Shown: one piece after another, positions 47,184 through 55,134 of the stretch | Position numbering within the stretch: position 1 is the stretch's first letter | Layout: each line of letters starts with the position of its first letter | The notes under the pieces: generated by a model | What the model was told of the DNA's origin: nothing | The model's input: only the letters and a program-made list of their open reading frames with translations | Database searches by the model: none | Assembly (NCBI GenBank): GCA_963786975.1 | Contig: CAWBBE010000005.1 | Coordinates: 558,001 to 622,000 of the forward strand | From: Palsa-506 sp963786975 | Lineage (GTDB): Bacteria; Actinomycetota; Actinomycetes; Streptosporangiales; Streptosporangiaceae | Direction of reading: 5' to 3' | Length of the DNA stretch: 64,000 nt | Position numbers and translations under genes: made by a program

Positions 47184-47286
47184 TCCCGCGTCTCCCGATC
47201 AACTACGTCATACTGTCAGCGGTCAGACTACGTTAAGTGACTTCAGGATAGCGATCGGCTGGGCAGCCAGTCAGGAATGCGTTCGC
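47184..47286. other. Divergent promoter region between wzx and GT4 genes
   Basis: About 100 bases separating oppositely transcribed polysaccharide genes, with the A+T-richer TACGTTAAGTGACTTC near 47227-47242. It must carry promoters for both directions. Confidence 0.35.
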
Positions 47287-48538
47287 GTGCGGATCTGGAC
47301 TCTCAATCACTACGCATCGCCGCCGGATCACCCGGCAGGGACTCGCCACTATGACTTCGGTCGCGTGCTGGCCGGGCAGGGACACGATGTCACGATCTTC
47401 GCGAGCAGCTTCAGCCACGTTACGTTCCGCGAGGAACGACTGAAGCGGAAAGAGTGGTCTCGTGTCGATAATATCGATGGTGTCCGTTTCGTCTGGGTTC
47501 TCGGAGCCCTCGCCTTATTCGGCCAACGACCATCGCCGGGCACTGAACATGCTGAGCTACGCCATCGGCGCGATCAGGGCACAGCGGCGGATGCTGCGCC
47601 CTGACGTGGTGGTTGGTTCCTCGGTTCACCCGGCAGCGGCCGCAGCGGCATGCCTGATCGGCCGCCTCCGCCACGTGCCGTTCGTCTTTGAAGTGCGCGA
47701 CCTCTGGCCGCAGACGCTTGTTGACATCGGTGCACTGAAGGAGAATTGCGCCGTCACGCGGGCACTCAGAATGTTGGAGTGCTTTCTGTACCATCGCGCA
47801 CAGGTGGTGATCAGCTTGCTGCCGCGAGCGACGGATTATATATCTTTGCTCGGGATACCGGCTGAGAAGATCGCCTACATTCCTAACGGCATCGCGGACT
47901 ACGACGAACGAAATCTTGACATAGACTGCGATGCGAAAGAACTTGTAGAAAAGATTGCACGGTTGCGTCGCGCCGGATACCTCATCGCCGGCTATGTCGG
48001 GTCATACGTGCAGGCAAACCGAGTCGACGCGCTCGTTGATGCAGCCCGCACGCTGCGTGACCGCGGTGTTTCGGACTTCGAGTTCATCTTTGTAGGCGAT
48101 GGGCCGGGGAAGGAGCAGTGCGAGCAGCTTGCCCGGCGTTATGGTTTGAATAATGTTCTCTTCTGGCACTCGCTTCCTAAGCGCAGCATCCCGGCTGTCC
48201 TTGATGCGCTCGATATCACGCTATTTACGCTTCGTGACATCGCTGTATTCAAGTATGGCCTGAGCTGCAACAAGCTTTTCGACTATCTGGCGAGCGGCGG
48301 GCCGATGCATATCTGCCTGCGGGGTCGAGAGCACGCCAGTAAAAGCGTCAGGTGGAGGAATCTGCGTGCCACCGGAATCGCCGGAGGCTATTGCTGATGC
48401 GCTGGTCGAGTTGGCTTCAATGGGTGAGGCGGGACGCCGGGCTATGGGGAGCGTGGCAGGCGCTGGGTGTATCAGCATCACGGTGCGACGACTCTCGCCG
48501 GGCGATTCCTGCAAGCGCTCACGCAGGCCCAGCGGTGA
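47287..48538 (+). CDS. GT4-family glycosyltransferase, three frame breaks
   Basis: A WbuB/Pgl-type GT-B transferase of about 417 aa when repaired. From the GTG at 47287 it reads MRIWTLNHYASPPDHPAGTRHYDFGR (typical start), then GHDVTIFASSFSH. One extra base near 47500, one extra G near 48330 (CGGGG) and one missing G near 48447 (ATGGGGAG) link three further segments: ALNMLSYAIGAI, FVFEVRDLWPQTLVDIGAL, KIAYIPNGIADYD, GYVGSYVQANRVDALVDAA, then VPPESPEAIADALVELA and GRFLQALTQAQR with a TGA at 48536. Every segment lies where the family expects it. Base composition is lower in GC than the flanking genes, the start of a less GC-rich stretch running to 55 kb. Confidence 0.7.
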
Positions 48539-48663
48539 CAGCGACTGACGAGCGAGTGACGGTACACATCCAGCCGTCATCGACGTCAGTAGACCAGCCA
48601 GCGTTGTTTGGCCCATTGTGCGCGGATGCCACGATTGCAGCATTCAGAGGGAGATCTCGGTCG

Positions 48664-48909
48664 ATGGACGACGTCGAGAAACTTATGGACGTCTTTGTCG
48701 AGAGTCTCGAGATATCCAGCGACACCGACTTTTCAAAGCTCGCGTACCGCTCGATCGATGAGTGGGACTCCGTCGCGCATATGCAGTTGGTCGGGGAGAT
48801 CGAGGATGCATTCGACATCATGTTGGAGACGCAAGACGTCCTTGACATGAGCAGCTTCGGTAAGGCAACGGAAATCCTTGGCAAGTACGGAATCGACTTC
48901 AGCTCATGA
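48664..48909 (+). CDS. Acyl carrier protein
   Basis: An 81-aa acidic four-helix protein. The phosphopantetheine-attachment Ser is Ser36 in DEWDSVAHMQLVGEIEDAFDI, the standard DS(L/V) motif followed by the conserved acidic helix. Members of this group are discrete ACPs for specialised pathways rather than the housekeeping AcpP (the DSL motif is DSV). The ATG at 48664 has GGAG upstream. The stop overlaps the following SDR start by four bases (ATGA). A dedicated AcpS-like enzyme is encoded further down the same operon, supporting a local acyl pathway. Confidence 0.85.
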   Translation: MDDVEKLMDVFVESLEISSDTDFSKLAYRSIDEWDSVAHMQLVGEIEDAFDIMLETQDVLDMSSFGKATEILGKYGIDFSS

Positions 48910-49655
48910 CTGGCTTTGCCGGTAGGGTCGCGTTCGTCACGGGTTCCGCACGCGGGATTGGATTTGCAACGGCTGACCTCTTGGCTGCGAGAGGTGCGAC
49001 AGTCATCCTCGATGGCCGGTCAAGCCGCAAGGCTCTCAACGAGCGGGTGCAGGAGTTGTCGAGCCGGACGGCCGCCAAGTATTCAGGCATCATCTGCGAC
49101 ACATCCAGGCCTGGCTATTTGGCTGCATATCAGCAAGATCTTCCGCGAGCATGGGCGGCGACAGATTCGAGTCAACAACGCTGGCATTCTCGAAGACGCG
49201 CTTATTGGCATGGTCTCGGATGAGTTGGTCGCTCGGATATTCGAGACCAACACCTATGGTGCCATCCATCACCTCCAGGGGGCGGCTCGACTCATGAAGC
49301 GAAAGCGCGGTGGCTCTATTATCAACCTTACGTCGATTGTGGGTGTGCACGGGAACGCAGGTCAGATCGTCTATTCTTCGTCCAAGGCGGCTCTTATCGG
49401 ACTGACGAAGTCTGCAGCCAAGGAGCTTGCCTCAGCTGGAGTGCGCGTCAATGCCGCGGCGCCTGGATTCATTGATACGGACATGACGCGAGCCATTCAC
49501 AAAGACAAATATGCAGAGCGGCTGGCCAGCGTGACAATGGGCCGCATCGGGAGCCCAGAGACATCGCCCGGGCCATCGCCTTCCTAGCGAGCGACGAGGC
49601 GGATGGAACATCACGGGACAAGTGCTCGGCGTCGACGGCGGAATGCGGATTCGAC
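48906..49655 (+). pseudogene. FabG-like 3-oxoacyl-ACP reductase with at least four frame breaks
   Basis: An SDR of about 240 aa in pieces. Segment 1: FAGRVAFVTGSARGIGFATADLLAARGATV (NAD(P) site). Segment 2 (after breaks near 49110-49170): VNNAGILEDALIGM, SIINLTSIVGVHGNAGQIVYSSSKAALIGLTKSAAKELASAGVRVNAAAPGFIDTDMT, with intact Ser, Tyr and Lys. Segment 3 (after 49556): RDIARAIAFLASDEADG; segment 4 (after about 49606): NITGQVLGVDGGM. The catalytic parts are all present and in order, so each break is a single-base event. It is coupled to the ACP gene. If intact it would reduce a 3-oxoacyl-ACP to the 3-hydroxy form. Whether the breaks are real or errors is undecided. Confidence 0.7.
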
Positions 49656-50790
49656 ATGCCGGTTCCCTTTGCGCAGGCGGAAGACAACTGTGTCGCGCTC
49701 GTGGATGCAGCCTCCGGCCGGTACCTCACGTACCGGGAACTCTCGGGACGGGTTGCTGCCCGGCGGCGGCCCTTGGCTGTGCCCGGGTGCTGGTATTCCT
49801 CTTCACGAGGAACACCCTCGACGCTGTGCTCTGGTTCCTAGGGGCGCGCGCGGCCAGCCATCCGGTGGCGCTCCTCGACGCCGGGCTCAGCGACGATCTG
49901 GCCGCCTCACTTATTGAGCGATACCGCCCGCAGGTGGTCCTCGGCCGAAGAGTGAGCAACGCGGCGTACACCGAGCGTGCCAATGGAGAGTATCGACTCC
50001 AGGGACGGGAACTGCCCCTGCATCCGGAGCTTGGCGTACTTCTTTCGACCTCGGGATTGACTGGATCTCCCAAGTTCGTACGGCTCTCCGCTGCCAACGT
50101 GGAAAGCAACGCCGTCGCCATCTCCGAAGCGCTGAGCCTGACTTCATCGAGCGAGCCTTTGCCTACTTGCCGCTGCACTACAGCTACGGGATGTCCATCC
50201 TGACCTCTCACCTTGCAGCCGGAGCGAGTGTTGTGATCTCCGACGCTAGTGTCATTGAGCCGCGGTTCTGGGATCAGTTTCGGCAGTTCGAAGCGACTTC
50301 TCTCGCGGGAGTGCCGTACACCTATCAAATGCTCGACCGTATTGGCTTCCTCGGTATGTCTCTCCCTAAATTGTCCTCGATGACCCAGGCTGGCGGAAAG
50401 CTTTCGAGTCATTACATTGCGAAGTTCCACGAGGCACTCAAGCAACGGGGCGGATCGTTCTTCGTGATGTATGGGCAGACCGAGGCGTCCCCCAGGATCA
50501 GCTGTCTGCAACCAGATGATCTACCAGCCCGCCCCGGTTCGGTCGGTCGGCCTCTTCCTGGCGGAAGCCTGACGGTTGAAGACGACGCTCGCCAGTTCCC
50601 CGGGATCGGGGTTTCCGGAGAGATTGTCTACCGAGGACCCAACGTCATGATGGGCTATGCAGAACATCCCGAGGACCTCGCCCTCGGCGATATCCAGGGA
50701 GATGCGCTGAGGACGGGCGACATCGGCCACGTCGATGAGGACGGCTTCCTCTACATCGGGCTGTTCAAGCGGAAGTCTTCGAGGTTGATC
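49656..50790 (+). pseudogene. AMP-dependent acyl-CoA/ACP synthetase, frame breaks and missing C-terminal domain
   Basis: An ANL-superfamily ligase. It starts MPVPFAQAEDNCVALVDAASGRYLTYREL, continues after a break as VFLFTRNTLDAVLWFLGA, LLSTSGLTGSPKFVRLS (A3 phosphate-binding loop), then after another break as AFAYLPLHYSYGMSILTSHLAAGA, VMYGQTEASPRIS (A5), LRTGDIGHVDEDGFLYIGLFKRKSSR (A7 and hinge). The 100-residue C-terminal lid that should follow the hinge is absent: within ten codons the sequence becomes a LuxE-like fragment. It therefore probably lost its end by deletion. If active it would load a carboxylic acid onto the ACP. Catalytic residues upstream of the deletion are intact. Confidence 0.7.
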
Positions 50791-50794
50791 GCCA

Positions 50795-51627
50795 GCCTCG
50801 AGCGGGACCGCTGGCCAGCAGGTGAGGCCAACTGTTCATGCTCGACCAGGACACAGCCAGCGTCGAGCACGGCTCTCGCGGCCATCATGACAACGTGCTG
50901 GGGTCGGTGCGCCTTACCATGATCATCGTGGACACCCCCAGCGTGGTCCGGCACCGCAGACTCGCTCAGTGCCAGGGGGGCGGGAGTGCTCGGAATGCTG
51001 AGCTACGGCAGAAGGCATTTCTATGCCCTTGACGACGAACTGAAGCTGGATCGCCCAGGGCTACACGGCTTCCTGGGCAGGCATGGCGACGGCGGATCCT
51101 CATCTTCGGCTTCACTTTCATGGTGTGGAGATACTTCTTCCAGCAGCTAAGCCCGGCCAGGTCGACCTGTCCTACGCGGTGCTAACTAGCAGTCGCAGGT
51201 GGAAGAAGCCGCTCTGAGGAGGCCGTCGGCGATGCGGAGTCAAGGCAGCGCTCCATCAGGCCACCGGCCTGAATCGGGTCCATCGTTACCGGCATGGTCG
51301 AGCAGGTGGGGTCTGTATCATCGGAAAGCTGCCCGCGATCGCTTCCTTACCCGCCGAATTTCGCCGACGTCATTATCCGGGATCCCGGAGACGTGGGAGC
51401 CCGTCCCCGACGGCACGGTCGGTGTGGTGCAGGTCCTGAGCGCCCTGCCGACCAGCTACCCGGGTCACTCGATCCTCACCGAGGACCTCGGCGTCGTCCA
51501 CGGGACGGCTACCCCTGCGCCAGGCCAATGGGCCGGTCACCGGCTTCGAGACACCGGTCGCGTCCCCAGGACCGAGCTCCGCGGTTGCAGCGACACGCAT
51601 GCCGCGGAAGCGGCGCGGGCAAGCTGA
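50795..51627 (+). pseudogene. LuxE-type acyl-protein synthetase, N-terminally truncated and frameshifted
   Basis: Pieces of a LuxE/PaaK-family ligase in three frames: SSGTAGQQ (substrate loop), LDQDTASV, VRLTMIIVDTPSVV, GMLSYGRRHFYALDDELKLD, ILIFGFTFMVWRYFFQQL, the GMVEQVGSV core, PNFADVIIRDPG and LPTSYPGHSILTEDLGVVHG, ending GRVPRTELRGCSDTH. These match the family from its middle to its C-terminus. About 90 N-terminal residues are missing, replaced by the AMP-ligase fragment. Homologues activate fatty acids and hand them to LuxC. The stop overlaps the luxC-like start (TGATG). The many breaks argue for decay or very poor sequence in this segment. Confidence 0.7.
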
Positions 51628-52885
51628 TGTCGGGATCCAACCTGATCTGCGAGCTCTCAATCGGTCGCGACGGAGCCGCCAAGGCCCGCTCCATTCTCCA
51701 TAACCTAGAATCGGCGACTACCCAACGGCCTTTCTCTGACCAAGTCCTGGCGTTCGCTGGCGAATTTGCGCGGCGGCTTCGCCGCGCTTCGCGCGGAGTT
51801 CCCGAGCTGACTGCCCTAGCGCACTGGATGCGCAAGGCGGAGCTCGGCCGGCTACATGGGGAGTTCGAGTCCCTGGGGTCGGCTCATCAGATCCTGGCGC
51901 CCCGAGGCGTGGTGTTCCATGTCCCCCCAGCTAACGTCGATACGATCTTTGTCTACTCCTGGCTGCTTTCCGTCCTTGTCGGCAACAAGAACGTGATCCG
52001 GCTCTCGTCGCGCTGTGCGACCTCCGTCGAATTGATTCTTCAGGTCTTCGCGGAGACGCTGCGAGAGCCCGGGCACTGCGGCATGCGTGGCAACACTATC
52101 TTCGTGCGATACGGGCACGATCGCTCGGTAACGGATGCGCTGTCGGCCGGTTGCGACGTTAGGGTGATCTGGGGCGGGGATGGCACGGTTGACGCGATCC
52201 GCCAATCACCGCTTCCTCCGGCCGCTATTGAACTCACGTTCCCGGATCGTCGATCCATCGCAGTAATCGCTGGGGACAAAGTACAGGGCAGCGACGGATG
52301 AAGTGCGCGATGCTCTGGCGGAACGGTTTTACAACGATTCGTTCTGGTTTGATCAGATGGGCTGCTCGTCGCCACGCGACGTTTACTGGCTGGGTGCCTA
52401 CTAGTCTGAGCGATTCCCTTAGCGTAGATTTCTTTCGCCGCCTGCAAGCGACTGTCAGGTCCAAGGGCTACCTGTTGGATGCCAGCCTGGGTATCCGTAA
52501 GAAGACCTTCAACTACCGTGCGGTGCTGGATCATGCGGTATCCAAGGTGACGACATACGGGAACGAGGTTTCGGTCCTCACCGTGACGTCGACTGCAGGG
52601 GGGGGCGGAGAGTTCGCCGGAGCCGGAACCTTCTTCAACGTGGCCCTTGATGACCTCCTGGCTCTCTATTCTCATGTCAGCCGAAAGCATCAGACAATGA
52701 CGTATTTCGGTCTCGGAGAGGAACAGCTTGGCGAGTTGGTGCGGGCGCTCAACGGCAAGGGAATTGACAGGATCGAACCGATCGGCGAGGCGCTGACCTT
52801 CAGCCGCTATTGGGATGGGCTCGACCTTCTCCAGGCGTTTGCGCGACGGGTAACCGTACAGTCCACCGCAGAGGCCATCGGATGA
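51627..52885 (+). pseudogene. LuxC-type acyl-CoA reductase, frame breaks near 52292 and 52400
   Basis: An acyl-thioester reductase of about 420 aa in three segments. Segment 1 (51627-52290): HWMRKAELGRLHGEFESLGSAHQILAPRGVVFHVPPANVDTIFVYSWLLSVLVGNKNVIRLSSR, the family core. Segment 2: DEVRDALAERFYNDSFWFDQMGCSSPRDVYWLG, whose Cys (about 52362) is the likely acyl acceptor. Segment 3 (to 52885): FFRRLQATVRSKGYLLDASLGIR, TYFGLGEEQLGELVRALNGKGIDRIEPIGEALTFSRYWDGLDL. Enzymes of this family reduce acyl-CoA/ACP to aldehyde with NADPH. A run of eight G (52598-52605) keeps frame. The start overlaps the LuxE stop, the stop overlaps the PglD start. Confidence 0.75.
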
Positions 52886-53520
52886 AGAAGTCGCTGATCT
52901 TCGGCGCGGGGGGCTTCGGCCGGGGAGTCCTCGCCTATGCGGCGAGATTCTGGCCTCTGTGTTGCCGGGTTCGTAGACGAAAACGGCAGTGCTCTCGAGA
53001 GATTCGATCTTGGGGTGGGCGTGGTGGGAGACTTGGATTTTTTCCCGAATGTGAGCGAATTCTCCTGGATTGTGGCGCTGGGCAGCGCTTCCAGCCGCCA
53101 GCGAGCAGCGGCAGCGCTAGCGGCCCGCGGAGCCCAATTTGCGAACGTTATCCACCCGACGGCATACGTCGCATCTGCCGCGCGCTTGGGTCCAGGGGTG
53201 ATTGTTTGCCCGTTCGCCATGATAGCGGCCCATTCTCAGGTCAGTTTCAATGTCGCCATCAATACGTATGCGTCGGTGGGCCACGACGCGGTGGTTGGTC
53301 CTTCGTCCGTGCTCTCTCCGTACGCTACGGTCAACGGCAACGTCATCCTTGGATCGGCGGTGTTTCTGGATTTGGAGCGATCGTCACGCCTGGACGCAGC
53401 ATCGGTGCGCACTCGAAGATCAGCGCTGGGGCCGTCGTCACCCGGGATGTGGAACCTGGATCGCTGGTGGCGGGGAACCCCGCGAAGGGACGGGTCATGT
53501 TCGCGGTTGAGAATGACTGA
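52882..53520 (+). CDS. PglD/NeuD-like sugar N-/O-acyltransferase, frame breaks near 52955 and 53375
   Basis: A left-handed beta-helix acyltransferase of about 210 aa. N-terminal Rossmann part: SLIFGAGGFGRGVLAYAA, then after a break CVAGFVDENGSALERFD. Hexapeptide-repeat part: HPTAYVASAARLGPGVIVCPFAMIAAHSQVSFNVAINTYASVGHDAVVGPSSVLSPYATVNGNVILGSAVFLG, then after a second break GAIVTPGRSIGAHSKISAGAVVTRDVEPGSLVAGNPAKG. The catalytic His (VGHDAVVG) is present. Homologues acylate amino sugars or sialic acids with acetyl-CoA or other acyl donors. Starts ATGA-coupled to LuxC. With the ACP pathway beside it, the acyl donor may be the ACP product; this is inference. Confidence 0.75.
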   Translation: MKKSLIFGAGGFGRGVLAYAARFWPLCCRVRRRKRQCSREIRSWGGRGGRLGFFPECERILLDCGAGQRFQPPASSGSASGPRSPICERYPPDGIRRICRALGSRGDCLPVRHDSGPFSGQFQCRHQYVCVGGPRRGGWSFVRALSVRYGQRQRHPWIGGVSGFGAIVTPGRSIGAHSKISAGAVVTRDVEPGSLVAGNPAKGRVMFAVEND

Positions 53521-53589
53521 GCCAGATGTCATCAGCACTGCGCTCGCGCGGGCCCTTGGGCGCTCGCGCCCGCCGATTCGACGGCCGTG

Positions 53590-53982
53590 ATGGGCATAGG
53601 TGTTGACGTCGAGGAACACGCTCGGTTCCGCCGCGTCAAGCTGGATGCGCTCTTCACTCCTGGAGAGCAAGCATACTGTCGGCGGTGGCATGGGCGATCT
53701 AGCGGCGAGTTCGCTGGGATCTGGTGCGCCAAGGAAGCGATTTTCAAGGCGCTATCCCCGTTCCTTGATGTGGGACTACATGATATTGAGATAGGGCATG
53801 ACGAAATTGGTCCACCTGTGCTCAAGTTGCATGTTCCGCAGGGTCGGCTGCTCGAGTCGTGGGTGCGGGTCAGCGTGAGCAGAACGTCCACCCTGGCGAT
53901 GGCGGTCGCTATATATCAGCCTGGTCCGGATTCACCGTATCGAATTCAGGCGTGTTCCGAAAGCCACCGCAAGGCTTTTTGA
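53590..53982 (+). CDS. acpS: Holo-[acyl-carrier-protein] synthase (AcpS-like)
   Basis: About 130 aa: GIGVDVEE at the N-terminus (Mg2+ site), FTPGEQAYCRRW, then WCAKEAIFKAL, the strongly conserved KEA motif. It transfers 4'-phosphopantetheine from CoA to the Ser of carrier proteins, here presumably the ACP at 48664. In the C-terminal VSVSRTSTLAMAVAI the position usually occupied by His in SxSH is Arg. The ATG at 53590 gives the family start; a GTG one codon upstream is the alternative. A short frame from 53514 overlapping the preceding stop could be a leader. The 3' end overlaps the end of the convergent methyltransferase gene by 51 bases. Confidence 0.75.
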   Translation: MGIGVDVEEHARFRRVKLDALFTPGEQAYCRRWHGRSSGEFAGIWCAKEAIFKALSPFLDVGLHDIEIGHDEIGPPVLKLHVPQGRLLESWVRVSVSRTSTLAMAVAIYQPGPDSPYRIQACSESHRKAF

Positions 53983-54807
53983 GTGCGTGACACGCTGACG
54001 CAGGTAGTAGGCACGGGCGCCCAAAGTCGGAGCAACTCCCAGACCCCAGAGCTTGTCATCGGGCGAGGCGGTGAACGTCGTCACCCTAAAATGCGATTCA
54101 AAGATCAGTTGGAGTGCTGCAGGCGTGTATGCGATCGAGGTGGTGGGGCCACTGAATCGCGCCATAGCGGTTCCCGGATCACGCAGGCTCGCGAACGCAG
54201 TCCGGCCAGCGTTCGCTGATTTGGGACGTCAACGTGAACCACGCCGCCCGAAGCCAGCGAGGCGTGAAGTCGGATCACAAACTGGCGCGGTGCTGTGATG
54301 TGCTCCAGGACCTGGGTCATGAAGATAACATCGTACGGCCCGTCGGGAGGTTCGGCAAAGAAGTCACCAACCCTAAGATTCTTGACGCCACGTGACATTG
54401 CGGCCTCAACGGGTCGTCTGTCGATATCCAGCCCGTGGTAGTCGACACCCAGCGAGACCAGCGTTGTGGCCATCCATGCGGCACCGCAACCGACTCAAGC
54501 ATCCTGAATTGTTTCTTGCCCAGCGTTCGTGCGTACAGATCATGCCTCTTTCGCGCGAGGTCGTCAAATTCTTCGCTTGGCGAGAGGCTGCGAAGTGGAG
54601 GATCCCTGCAGTGAAATCCTCTTCGGTCAGAATGCCGTGTTCACCGGTGGACTCAGAGGCGATTTCTGGGAGTGGCACGCATGCTGAAGCCGTGCATGCG
54701 TTACATCTGCCAACATCGACGTCGGCGACCTTGGCTACCAACACGACATTAGGCTGGCCGCAGACAACGCATGGGACATCAAGAGGCCGCTTCGACACGA
54801 GACACAT
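53932..54807 (-). pseudogene. Class I SAM methyltransferase with N-terminal Cys cluster, several frame breaks
   Basis: A sugar- or small-molecule methyltransferase of about 290 aa. N-terminal segment from the ATG at 54807: LDVPCVVCGQPNVVLVAK...GRCNAC, a zinc-ribbon-like pair of CxxC sets common to this group. Then ARTLGKKQFRMLES with a break inside the SAM motif, VSLGVDYHGLDIDRRPVEAA, LRVGDFFAEPPDGPYDVIFMTQVLEHITAPRQF, VHVDVPNQRTLAGLRSR and, after another break, SFRVTTFTAS-like ESHFRVTTFTASPDD and LGARAYYLRQRVTH to the stop at 53932. It appears in at least four pieces. It is convergent with the AcpS gene and overlaps its end. The catalytic parts are recognisable but not contiguous. Confidence 0.65.
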
Positions 54808-54894
54808 CCTATGGCTGTAACTTCGGGCTTGCGGATGAGGGCTGGCCGTAATCGTCCAAACCGCAGAGTCCGGCGCTGCCCGCGTCAAGTTGAG

Positions 54895-54992
54895 TATGCG
54901 TTATTAACATGATATTTCGAATAGCAGATTATTCGTTACTGATGGGATATTTCATATCATATAGACCGTGCCACTCGATTTGTGGTAAATAT
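54895..54992. promoter_or_regulatory. A+T-rich regulatory-looking tract
   Basis: About 100 bases with roughly two-thirds A+T in a GC-rich chromosome. GATATTTC occurs twice, 35 bases apart (54911 and 54946), the second followed by ATATCAT. It is a likely promoter or binding region for the methyltransferase transcript, or a nucleoid-protein (Lsr2-like) target. Confidence 0.45.
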
Positions 54993-55085
54993 GCAGGCGT
55001 GCCTGATGGTCGGCTGCATGACTTGGCGGCCGGCGCCGGGCAGCTGCCGGGAGGTGGTAGATAGCTGGTCGGTGCGTGCGAGGGA

Positions 55086-55122
55086 AAGTAAAGCCGCCTC
55101 GGCCCGGTAAGGCCGAGGCGGC
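55086..55122 (-). terminator. Rho-independent terminator of the beta-helix gene
   Basis: Perfect 12-bp stem GCCGCCTCGGCC/GGCCGAGGCGGC (55093-55104, 55111-55122) with a 6-base loop. On the minus strand it is followed by TTTACTTT. It lies 13 bases past the stop of the gene at 55135, exactly where a terminator should be. Confidence 0.88.
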
Positions 55123-55134
55123 GGTGGGCGCTGG

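Larger units (their letters stand above)
54808..55134. other. Intergenic region with A+T-rich tract and terminator
   Basis: About 330 bases upstream of the methyltransferase gene and downstream of the beta-helix gene. It contains the A+T-rich segment at 54895-54992 and the terminator at 55086-55122, annotated separately. No gene is visible. Confidence 0.5.
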
